A stretch of DNA of 64,000 bases from positions 3,472,001 through 3,536,000 of the forward strand of contig JBHGNT010000010.1 of assembly GCA_043228905.1 (NCBI GenBank), in the 5' to 3' direction. The stretch comes from Azolla caroliniana. Taxonomy: Eukaryota > Polypodiophyta. Of the stretch, positions 1-9,997 are shown one piece after another. Both the position numbers and the translations under genes were made by a program. Position 1 is the first letter of the stretch. Each line of letters opens with the position of its first letter. Under the pieces are notes generated by a model. The model was not told the origin of the DNA, made no database searches, and saw nothing but the letters and a program-made list of their open reading frames with translations.

Positions 1-1
1 G

Positions 2-205
2 TTGCTCGCAAAAATCGTGGCACACCGCTTAGCACCACTTCTCCCTCAGCTCATTCATCCGTCCCAAGCAGGTTTTGTTAGAAATCGGAGCATCCCAGAC
101 AATCTCTTCTCATTTTTGGAAGCAGTAGCCCTTGCTAAACGTACCAACAACAAGGTAGTTGTGGTGCTCCCAGATTTTGAGAAAGCATATGACAGGGTAT
201 GCTAG
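2..205 (+). pseudogene. LINE reverse transcriptase fragment (RT fingers/palm start)
   Basis: The 67-residue frame contains the motifs IHPSQAGFVRNRSIPDN and DFEKAYDRV. These are typical of plant L1 ORF2 reverse transcriptases and correspond to the blocks just before and at the first catalytic aspartate. The frame ends at a stop near 203 and then runs into unrelated sequence. The start at position 2 is set only by the window edge. Confidence 0.85.
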
Positions 206-321
206 AAATTTCTAGAAAGTGTGATGGGGAAACTCGACTTTCACGAATCATGGATCAAAGCATAGTATGAACCATACGTACCATACGTGCATTCGCATTC
301 GTGAATGTTTCAATCATTCGC

Positions 322-391
322 GTAAGAAAAACACCCTTAAAGAATAATAAATACCATACTTTTGGATTAACTATTTATTATGAGATAAATA
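322..391. repeat. 70-bp dispersed repeat at the LINE A breakpoint
   Basis: This stretch is nearly identical, with a few substitutions, to 13935-14004, about 13.6 kb away. It sits inside the segment that replaces the reverse transcriptase core of LINE copy A. It may be part of a small non-autonomous element that landed in the LINE. No terminal inverted repeats are evident around either copy. Confidence 0.6.
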
Positions 392-1550
392 CTCACGCTA
401 GCGGGGCGCATCATAGTGGCAAACCAGCTATTACTCGTGACAGCATGGTATAGCCTATTATGCTGGACAATCTCCAAAGAAAGTATACACCGGATTCAAC
501 GACTGGTACACAACTACATTTGGTCTGGTAAGGAAGATCATGCAACTCGGGCCAAGGTAGTGTGGGCTATACTCACATCACCTAAGTCGAGAGGAGGATT
601 GGGTCTTATTGATCCCCTCTCACAATCAAAAGCCCTACTCGCCAAATTTGTGGTGCGAGGACTCCAACCAGGGAATGACCGTTGGAAAATGTTATTGCGG
701 TTACGCTTCACTTACTTTAGGCCACGAAAAGGGACCAATTGGGCCCCCTAAACTGGATGGATTCTAAACATGGATCTCAAACCTAGTTTCTCTTGCCAAC
801 TGGAGGATAGATTTAGTGCATCCATGTGGAAGGTGTGGTGTGACATTAGACGAGGACTCAAGTGCAATCAACCCAATTCCGAACCTACCTGGCTCAGTCA
901 ACGTATCCTTTGGAACCCATGTATTAGGGATGAATCTAATAAACTAATTGGATCAAGTAAGGGGATGTCATGGGGATACATGTCGGAAGGTCCAAGAAAA
1001 AGTATAAAATGTTGGAGACGGTTTATGTCATTGCCAATACAAGATTAGGCCAACATCCTCCATGGAATCAGAGGCGGATGGGCTATGAGATCTGAAATCA
1101 TTAACGTTCTACTGATTAGGGAAGCTACTCATCAAAGGACGACAACAAGGAAATGAATAGGCTACAAGGAGGAGGGCTCTTTGCTCCCAAGAGGTAGGGA
1201 CACACCGGACAGGATCGAAGGTTCTGAACTGCAAGACAACGAGGCATCAACACAGCATAGGGCAATTCGAGTACTAGCATATAATGGGCATAAATGGATT
1301 GTAGATCCTGATCCGATCAATGTACAACCAGATTGGCACATATGTACTCATGAAAACACATGGCTATGTAAGGTCAGTTGGGACCCTTTGCAATGGACAT
1401 AGTGTGATCCTTACGCGAGGCAAGGAAGCAAACATATCCCTTTCTTTCAATTCACAACTAGACCGGGTCGCCATATTATAGCCGCTCAATCTGCCCGAGA
1501 TCCGGTTGCTGCAAAGGTCTGGAAAACATATCATGTTCCTAACACAATTA

Positions 1551-1744
1551 TCACCAAGTTTTGGCAAAAACTCTGGAAACAACAACACGGGAGGCGAATC
1601 TCCACATCCCAATGGCTATTAATACATAAGTCACTACCGGTTGGTGCATGGCAGCGTGGGAACCTCAGCTCTCCTAATTGTGTAGAGTGTCCAACTGTAG
1701 TAGAATCAATACAACACGCTCTATGGGATTGCCCAGAGTCCCAT
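1551..1744 (+). pseudogene. LINE zf-RVT zinc-binding region
   Basis: An open stretch in one frame carries a C-x2-C pair (CVEC), then H-x4-C (HALWDC), followed by a stop and a Trp pair. This is the layout of the zf-RVT region that follows the reverse transcriptase in plant L1 elements. It is preceded by W-x2-LW and by the GRRISTSQWLLIH stretch. It belongs to LINE copy A and is not an independent gene. Confidence 0.75.
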
Positions 1745-2310
1745 TGAATATGGTGGGGGGTTGGCCGCTTATTGCAATTATGCCAGGTGCAAGGCTCAAT
1801 CAAGTGGGGGAATGTATGTTGGTTATCATGGCAGGCCCCAGTTGATAGATATGAGCATCAGGAAGAGGGGATGACTTTGGTTATAAAAGCACAAGAGGTT
1901 TTTTTCTCCAGCATCGACAATGTCCACTCAACTCCTGTCAATGCCAAATCTCAAGTTGTGTTGGAATTGGTCAGCCTCATAACTCTTTGGATTCTATGGA
2001 AACAACGGTGTAGACGGGTCTTCTCGAACCAAAGCGGGCAGCCAATAGTGTTAATGCAAGAGATATAGAGTGAAGTGATAACCACTCTAAAGAGCCAATA
2101 TGATGGCCTCAAGGGTGACTCCAATGGAGTTGAAAGACAGCGAGCAACTAGCCTTCATCCAACAATGGTCGTCCTCCCCCTTTATTGAGTTGGTGGGCAT
2201 CCACATAAGATTGACCTATCGTGTCCCTACAAGGATCTATATATACTAATCTCATCTGTAAAATTTTATAACTAATGGAAGGAGTTTTTGGGGGGAGAAA
2301 AAAAAACCTA

Positions 2311-3387
2311 TGCAATCAATAGGGTTGACATTATTTACATTTTTCAATCCTTACAACTTATGCATAGAAATATCAAACGATTGTTGATTTGTTTTAAGTG
2401 TATGAAATGTTCATGAGTTTACATGCAATATGAGGCATTCAACAAAACAGAGACGAGGCATTTTGCATTACTGTAAGGATCATGGTCACTGATAATCGTA
2501 CATTTTTTATTTGCATGGAAATATGGAAGTATAAAAGCAAAAAGAACAATTAATCTATAGGACGAAATGCACTATATATAAAGTGTCCTCATTTATATAG
2601 TCTACCATTAATTCACACTTGAAATACTAAGCTAGGTAAAACTCTGCTTATCAAAGTATCCAAGAAGACTACCATATCAAATTTAACAAATTTGGTTAAC
2701 TACAAATTACTAAATAATCAAGTGCCTTCCAAGATAAAAGAACTGAATGTGATCACATGGAGGATAAGCAAGTACATTAAAAAATGGAGATCCACATGTT
2801 TGCGAGTATCGATGGAGCTAAATGTTTCAAATTTATATTCCCAATCAGCTTATGTATGAATCATGAATCTCGATTTTCATATTCATAATTTAGAACTCTA
2901 GCATTGAAGCATACCAGCCTCAAAGCACAAATTTTGTTCCAACATGCTCTTGATGGTATGTAGAACGAGTAGGCAATCTCAGCATATGACTTATGAGAGA
3001 GTTTTTGGTATTTTACCATAGCATGTTGAATACTAGTATGTAGGAAGAAGAATGCAAACATCGTCTTAGTTGAAGCCTTACGAACGTTTCTTGTCTCCTA
3101 ACACATTCAAACCATTATATAGCCTTGTGAACATATAATAAATATGAAACGGACTCAAAATCCTATGCTAATTGCTATAAGCAGGTAGAATAGAAAGATT
3201 TATGGTCATAGAAAATTTTTACAATAAATGAGAGTCCATCAATTGGATGTAAATCATACAGAAAAATTAGGATAGGGATGGACTTCAAATTCTGAGAGAG
3301 AATTTCTAGATAGAAAAATTAAGAGCCTACGATCCAGGACTCGTTAACTCTTGTTGACCATAAACACCAGAGTTCCATACAAAATAT
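2311..3387. other. AT-rich intergenic sequence, nothing recognised
   Basis: This lies between the LINE A tail and the stop codon of the RbcX gene. Only short chance reading frames are present. The part next to 3387 should hold the 3' untranslated region and polyadenylation signals of the minus-strand RbcX gene, but I cannot fix the cleavage site. Confidence 0.5.
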
Positions 3388-6300
3388 TTAGATCTTATCT
3401 GTGTTTTCTGAATCTGCCCATTTTATAGTTTGTACTAAGCGTTCCCGTAGGAGTTCCAGATTCTGGTCCGATATGGCTTGATACATCTTTGAATGGTCAT
3501 GCTTCTGTAATCAAGAAACTATATGATAAGTATACTGTGCAAAACTGAAACCATGAAACTATATCTCAGATAATTGACGGTGTGGACACTACAGTGAAAA
3601 ACCTAAAAATCTAAATCAGATATCACCACAATTCAAAAGATATTTTTGTCATTTGTCTTTTATCCCAGAGTCTGTGTTTTAACTAGAAGTTTGCAGTTGT
3701 CAAAGCTTGTTCAAAACCAGCAAGATTATCTAATATTATTTAAATATGAACTTTCTGTTCTAGTTCCAAGTAGACCACTTAGCCTCTCGAAGAAAGTAAA
3801 AGTCACATAATCAGTGTTTGTCTGGCATTCAAGACCTCTTATTTAAATGAAAGCAGTACTCCAAAGGCCTTGAATGATCAGCTTTGAGAACATGGAGAGA
3901 AAAGAAGGTTCCAAAAGAGGAAACAAAAACCTGTACCTAGGAGAGAACCTTACATCATATCATATGGCCAACCGTTGTTGACACTCCGAAAGTAAAATAT
4001 ATATAAAATGACTTCAAGAATGGCGGTTTAAATATTAAGAATGACTTCAAAACCAAGATATCTGACACTCTGGATATGCAGAGAAATCACCAAACCAGTC
4101 CAGCCTTATCTCAAGGCGACCCCTTTCCTTATCCGTGCTTCGTTTCAGTTTTCTGTTGCACTACTTTGTATATAAATTCAAAGGCCTAACAAATGTTAGT
4201 GACTTGCTTTCATAATTTAGAATTAGTGGGCAATGCATTACCTTCATGAGGCAAACAAAAAGGATAAATGAAACCCAAGAATATAAAGGACTGACTTTCA
4301 CAGGTCAAGATGTAATTGGTAGCAGAGTTGACTATGATTAAAGCTAGCAAAATAATAAGAAAAACATTATGGCTGGACTCGATCAAGATAAAGTCTACTA
4401 AAAACAAATGGAGAAAATAAATAGAACTAGAAAAACTGCACCAGAAAAAGAGAGAAAGTGGCAAGTCCTAAGGATCACACACATATAGATATAATCAGCC
4501 TTCAATAGTTGTTTCAAAATTTTAAGCCAAACATTCTATACTTTAATTATGGCTTAAATAAATATTTATTAACGTCTAAAATAAGATGTATTTTTTCTAT
4601 TTTTGCATTTAACAATTTAAAGAATTATTCTTCTCGAGAGGCACACTCTAACATGTTCCCCTTGTGGTAATTCAGCCAGTCCCAACTCAAGCGATCTGGC
4701 AAATAAGGTAATTTCAGCATTCTTTACTTATGAGATATTTGTGGTCAACAATCATAGTTTCCCATTTCCTTTAATACATAAGCGGCCCATGGGAAAAATC
4801 TACAAAGTTTTTACTTCATAGGATTCACGTTACCACAACTATGGCATAAAAACTTGTCCCATAGAGACTTTTCTAGAACAAAATATCTCAAGTGAAAGCA
4901 CAGAGGGTATATGGCCAAGACTTAGCCAAGAAACAACTAGAGCAAATATCCTACGTGGAATCATGAGTCTTGCCTTTCAAAGGTTTCCATATTTTGAGAC
5001 CCCATGTACAAAAGAACAAAGTTTGAAAAGAGTAAAAGAAGACGAAGCTACTTGGAAAGAAAAAGGTTGAAGAACCTCTAACATCCCTCTTTGGAAGCTG
5101 CATCAATGCCTCCAAATAAAATCCTCCTTAGACGAAGCCTGTATTGAAGGCATCACACCTGAAGCCTTCTTAAACAATGCCGAAGACACATCATCCGCAA
5201 AACAACCAGCTAAGGTTCCTTAATCACATAAGGAAGTTCCTAGTTTATGATCCTATAGATCAAGTCCTTTGAGGAGCCAATAAAACAGCATAGGACTTGC
5301 TTTTCTAATTTGGAATGTTCTCCTGCGTTTCAATGTGGCTTAATGAACATCAAAAGGCTTTCTCGGAGAAAAAGAGAATGTAAATTACAAGAGACTGCAA
5401 CAACATCCAAACTTTTCTCTCAGCATTTATAGGGACAGAGACTAACATCATCCAAAATACTAATAGAGGAAAACAAAATCAAGATTCATGTAGTTCTAGC
5501 CATCACCATGAGTAGAGGGCATGCAATTCACATCCCACAAAAGTAGAACCTGCTAAATGATTCCAATAAGTAATGGAATATCCATCCTCCCTACAAGGAG
5601 ATCAACGGGATATGGGAGTGCCTAGGAAAAGATACTCCAAAGTTAGGACGATTTCTTCTTCAAGATTCATGTCCATTGGAGTGATATGTGCTTAAACCCA
5701 CACATGGTATGGAAGATCACTGCACTTCCTAGTATAAATTTAGATTGTCCACTCTGTTGCACACTTAATATAAGCACACAACAGTATGTGGTCAAGCGAA
5801 ATGTGATATTTAAAAACGATGCGGAACAGCTACTAGAATCCTTTGGCATGAATATTTGAAGAATGAAGGCTGATATGAACCAACCATGAACTGCATTGAC
5901 ATATGAAAACACATATTTTAGCTTGAAGAACATAGACTGAAAGTCTGAAATTGTTTTGTATTCTGCACAGAGCTTTAGATGAAGACTATATTGCAGGGTC
6001 CCTAGAAACGAGGAACTTGGAAGGCCCAAAAATGCGAGAAAAATGAACAATGTTTCAGAAACCTTGGCTTGTGTGAATGAGTGTTTATATTCTCCACTGT
6101 TTCAGCCAAAGAATAAGACATGAAGAAACTGTCTTTAGTTACTATTTTTCTCCCTTCTTATCCAAGTTTACTTTTTCCTATAAATTCCACTCTTTTGCTC
6201 TTATTTAGAAAGAGATTTTGATGGCTGCAATCTCAGTCACAATAGGCCAGAATCCACATTTTTTCTCTTGATGATGGTCAAACATTGTCCTCAAAATCCT

Positions 6301-8958
6301 CATTCCAGAAATACCTAGTTTTCCAGATTGATTTGTGAGGAATTTCATGTGAGCTTGCCTGATTTGTAGCATATCGTTCTGTCACAAGGATTGACTATGA
6401 AGAAAAAGAAGAGGTAATACTTACTTTTCAGGACTAATATTACTGTCTATGTCACACTTTAAGCATGGTGGAAACATTTGGGGAGCTAAGTAAGTTTCGA
6501 AACATCGGAATCATGATTCATTTGTTAACTTCGTAACAGATATTGCTGGTTTGTAATTCCTGAAAATTGTAGCTATAGAACAGATTAAGCAATTTATGTA
6601 TAATCGTGTACATTTTATTTTATTTTAGCTTGCCATTATAAAGCTCAGGTAGCCTGGATTGGAGGATTTCCCAAGACCAAGGCCTCCTTATATCCTCCAT
6701 TTCCTATTTACACTACTCCAAAATGAAGGATTTGCTTTTGTTGTTGCAGAAAGCTACGCAGCATATAGACATATAGACCTCATCCTTGTTGACAATATAG
6801 GGAGGCCCAGCCTAAGTATACCAACTGTAGAAATATGTGAGATGAATAGACACACATCCACTCAACTGAACTAAAAAGTCCATTGAAGCCTTTGAAATGA
6901 CAACGGACGATCTAATTTTTGTCGAATGACAATGTTCTCCTGCAATTTTGGATATGAAGGCTTTATGTGATTTTAAAATATTTGCCTCACTTTTAAGATG
7001 CAGCTAATTAAAAACACCCCAATCATAACGAGGTCAACTGAAAACCATCGAGAAGGATTTCATATAATGTTGTATGCAAACATCTGTTAAGATACAAATA
7101 CAGCAACTATCACGTAAATTCAAGTTAAGCACAAACTGTTCAAATATCACAGCATTTTTTTGAATTTATAGCATTCTTGTTCAGTGTAATTTCTATTCCC
7201 ATCATTAATTGTTTGGTGTGTTTTCTAAGAACCATAAGTGATACTGTATCTGTACATTTCTACCTGGTATACTGTTACACCCTCAGAAAATTTCTGTGGA
7301 AGGTTTCTTCCATATATTTCTACATCAATTTGAACAGTAATTTCAGATATATTTAGTAAAAAGATTTGAGGGAACGGAGCTAAAGATCACCTTTATCCAT
7401 TTATTATATAGATGTAATCGCGTCACCATCACTCGTTCACATAACTCTTGTTTTTCCTGTGTCCATCATGTTTCTCCTGCGTAAGTCTTGGGAAATGAAA
7501 TATTTTTCTTCATAAATTCATCAGCTGCAACACATACCTGAACAAGTGTCCTGAGGAAAAGCTTACTGTCTTGTGGTTTGTGGTCCACCACAAAGCTGTG
7601 AGGGAAGAACGGATGGAAATCAATTGTTTTAACGATTCAATACCAAACTTAGTGGCAAGACACTTCAGAATTTTTAGAATTTTCACTTACTTATAAAACC
7701 AAGCATATTCTGTAGGGTTCATCTCATACAACTGTACAAGAACTGTTCTGACTGCCTTATATGTGAAGTAATCCAGAAGGTGCTACCATTAAAAAGAAAA
7801 GGAAGAGTATGAAATATAAGAAATGAGTAAACAATATGTGATGAAGGTAGGACATATAGATAAGGAAACAATGATCACATTATTTGATCGATGCGCATAG
7901 AAAAGGAAAGGAAGATCACACTGTGTGAGCAAACCAAGTAGATAAGGAAACAATAATCACATTATCTGATCAAATGAAAACATGCACCATGTCATGTGAT
8001 GTTCCACACGATGATTTGATCATTGTGTGAAGATTCTAATTGAAAGGTATGAAACAAGAGGTTCAATATGGATATATAGCACAAATGAATGGCACATCCA
8101 CCAGAGGTACATACACGCGCACACACTCACACAGGACTAGTACACGCAAAAGAACATGTTACATACTCAATTGACCTTATCACGGTTATCAACATAATGA
8201 AATTAATCCATGTCTGAATGATCAAGCGAAAGGCGGTAAAACAATCTGATCCAAAGACTATGAGAGGACTCTTGGTAGGCATGAAGATGGAGTAAATTAT
8301 TGAATACACAGTAGCAAGAGTATATATGTGTGTGCATGACTAATCACAGACAGATCAAAAGTACCTTATCGACATCTGCAAAGTTGTCATCATACTGGCC
8401 GCCAAGGTCAGCTCGTACAAGTAGTGAGTACGGGGCACGAGATTTCTGCCCTAATCCACGGCAATGGACAATGAATGAGAAGGATCGGGAGGTGAGGGTG
8501 AAGGAACTCCACGGGAGGAAGGCAGTGTTAGAACGGCGTGAGGAGAAGGAGGAAGAAGAATTGAGGATAGGGTGGTGTGGATGATTTCGTCGGGAATGGA
8601 GCTTCTGCAGAGAAGAGCGGCCATGGCGGGAGAGGGAGGAAGTGGTCACAGCAGGCGAGGAGGAGGAGGAGGAGGAAGGGGAAGATGAAGATGAAGATGA
8701 AGATGAAGATGGAGGAGGAGGAGAGATTGTGGTAGAATTAAGAAAGGACGAAGGTCGAAGCGAAGGTACGACAAGCACAGAAGAAGAGGAGCAGGAGGAG
8801 CAGGAGGAGGGAGGAGAAGAAGAAGAAGAAGGAGAAGAAGAAGGAGATGGAGAAGGAGATGGAGAAGGAGGTAACACCATCGCCGAACGAAGAGAGATGG
8901 AGGAGGAAGCAGAAGCAGAAGCAGAAGCAGGCGTCGGCGTGGCACAGCTAAGCATCAC
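3388..8958 (-). CDS. RBCX: RbcX-type Rubisco assembly chaperone, chloroplast-targeted (5 exons)
   Basis: RbcX dimers clamp the C-terminal tail of newly folded RbcL and help Rubisco large subunits assemble; the plant proteins act in the plastid stroma. Proposed exons on the minus strand: 8365-8958, 7691-7782, 7538-7595, 7391-7456 and 3388-3504. All have GT-AG borders and join in frame to 308 residues. Exon 1 (residues 1-198) is a Ser/Pro/Ala-rich transit region ending in GQYDDNFADVDK. The helical RbcX domain follows at 199-308, with the motifs YFTYKAVRTVL, QLYEMNP, KLFLRTL, ERVMVTRLHLYNKWIK and ISDQNLELLRERL. The domain is complete, but the transit region is much longer than in the ~175-200 residue relatives because of poly-Ser tracts. 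The match is to the cyanobacterial-like RbcX type (Arabidopsis RBCX1-like), from memory. Either of two adjacent Met codons (8958, 8955) could start it. Confidence 0.88.
3505..7390 (-). other. 3.9-kb last intron of the RbcX gene
   Basis: The donor (AAAG|GTGATC, minus strand) and the acceptor (TTACAG|AAGC) join exon 4 to exon 5 in frame 0. The intron is far longer than the other three (582, 95 and 81 bases). It is AT-rich. A 127-codon frame lies in it on the same strand at 5667-6050 but resembles nothing I know. I see no transposon coding motifs, so the cause of the expansion is unresolved. Confidence 0.7.
8655..8880. repeat. Purine microsatellite tract coding for poly-Ser/Pro in the RbcX transit region
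   Basis: GAG, GAA and GAT triplet runs on the plus strand read as TCC/TCT/TCA serine and proline codons on the minus strand inside RbcX exon 1. Long frames also open on the plus strand (poly-Glu) only because of the triplet repeat. Length variation here would lengthen or shorten the transit peptide without a frameshift. Confidence 0.85.
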
Positions 8959-9265
8959 AGAAATGGAAGAATCTCTGAGAAAGAGAAAGAAAGAAAGAAA
9001 GAAAGAGAAAGAGAGAAGGAATCCTCTCTACTTGTCTCGTGATTTTTCATATGGGCCTCCCAAAGAGAGAGAGAGAGTGTGAGTGAGAGAGAAGAGATGG
9101 ATCAATTCCTGGCCGCCCCTCCTCCTCTATGGCCGGCCGCCTCATTCTCAATGGCCGGCCACACGCGGCCGACCCGACCCGACCTGACCCGACCACCCGT
9201 TGCGTCCGCCCGCCCACCCGCCTACGAAATCCCTCTTGTCCATTGCCCCACATTTTATGCTTGAC

Positions 9266-9268
<3 letters not shown>
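8959..9268 (-). promoter_or_regulatory. RbcX upstream region with GA run and CCCGA-type repeats
   Basis: Upstream of the RbcX start (minus strand) are a GAAA/GAGA-rich stretch (8976-9090), then a GC-rich block around 9130-9215 with GGCCGGCC palindromes and a short array of CCGAC/CCTGA pentamers. A pyrimidine-rich leader (as read on the minus strand) fits a plant 5' UTR. No clear TATA box was found, so the promoter position is inferred only from its place. Confidence 0.4.

Positions 9269-9306
<38 letters not shown>
9269..9306. repeat. (CT)19 microsatellite
   Basis: A pure CT dinucleotide run directly abuts the left end of the tRNA-derived composite element. A second interrupted CT run lies on its other side at 9462-9485. 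The same pairing of element and CT/GA run is seen at 19.9 kb and 61.3 kb. Confidence 0.95.
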
Positions 9307-9309
<3 letters not shown>

Positions 9310-9460
9310 GTACCTTACCCTAGTGGTAAGTTGTTAACACTACAAGCATTGCATCGTGGGTTCGAAACCCAATCTCCACACCTCTCTATTATATACTTCA
9401 TATACTCTTAATTCACTAGATGCCATTGTGGAATGTAGGGGTTGAACCCATGACCACTTG
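9307..9460. mobile_element. tRNA-derived composite element, copy 1 (truncated on the right)
   Basis: It contains a perfect pol III B-box match on the plus strand (GGTTCGAAACC, 9359-9369) after an A-box-like GTGGTAAG stretch. A B-box-like GGTTCAACCCC lies on the minus strand (9438-9448). The two tRNA-like halves therefore face each other. The middle shares CACCTCTCTAT, CTAGATGCCA and TGGAATGTAGG with the copies at 19.9 and 61.4 kb. The outer part of the minus-strand half, which holds its A box in the other copies, is replaced here by a CT microsatellite. Confidence 0.7.
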
Positions 9461-9533
9461 GTCTCTCTCTCTCTCTCACTCTCTCACGCACATGCAGAAT
9501 TATAGTGATAACCGTCCTGACCTAACAGGAAAT

Positions 9534-9997
9534 GTGTCCGCTCGACCAGCAAGTCATTTCGCGAGGGAAAGGAAAAAATGGAGATGCTTTCTATGCCCAT
9601 GATGAAGCCATTTTTTTATTTTTTATTTTTTTGGGGGGAGGGGGGTTAGATGCATGCGTAAACCCTTAACCCTTAACGTGTCCGCTCGACCAACAAACAT
9701 TTGTTGGCCCGAGCCATTTCACGAGGGCAAGGGGGAAATGGAGATGCTTTCTATGCCCATGATGAAGCCGTGTTTTGTTTTTTTCTTTGGGGTAGATGCA
9801 TGCGTAAACCCTATACCCTAAACGTGTCTGCTCGACCGACAACATTTGTTGGCCCGAGCCATTTCGCGAGGAAAAGGGGAAAATGGAGATGCTTTCTGTG
9901 CCTACAATGAAGCCAACATGTGCCTCCCATGCCGGCCATTCGCTAGCCCCAAGCCGTTTTCTTTTTCTGTTCTTCTTTGCTAGATGCATGCGTGACT
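9534..9997 (+). repeat. Tandem repeat, ~145-bp unit, three copies
   Basis: Unit starts at 9534, 9678 and 9824 share GTGTCYGCTCGACC, the block ATTTCGCGAGG, the block GGAGATGCTTTC and the end TAGATGCATGCGT. Copies 1 and 2 end with telomere-like AACCCTTAACCC variants. The last copy has diverged and gained a GC-richer stretch. The reading frames over it are not conserved between copies, so it is not coding. Confidence 0.85.

Larger units (their letters stand above)
1..2310 (+). mobile_element. 5'-incomplete, decayed L1-type LINE (copy A)
   Basis: A plant L1-like non-LTR retrotransposon read in pieces on the plus strand. Positions 2-205 encode reverse transcriptase blocks. From 416 the C-terminal half of ORF2 is present with stops and frame changes: a post-RT region to about 750, a zinc-knuckle region near 1551-1744, and a tail with the motif LWILWKQRCRRVF near 1987-2025. 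The 3' end is the A-rich run near 2300. The element enters from outside the window, so its 5' end and left target-site duplication cannot be seen. Between 206 and 415 the RT core, including its catalytic Asp-Asp box, is replaced by unrelated AT-rich sequence. The last ~350 bases match the insertion at 29565-29895, so the family had at least two members here. It is dead as it stands. Confidence 0.85.

Noticed and set aside
5667-6050. 127-codon minus-strand frame inside RbcX intron 4
   Set aside because: It is on the gene's strand, but no recognisable domain, no in-frame link to the neighbouring exons and AT-rich codon use make it most likely chance.
8642-9082. 146-codon Glu-rich frame on the plus strand
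   Set aside because: It is the complement of the triplet-repeat part of RbcX exon 1. Poly-Glu arises from GAG/GAA runs, and the minus-strand frame continues into the RbcX domain.
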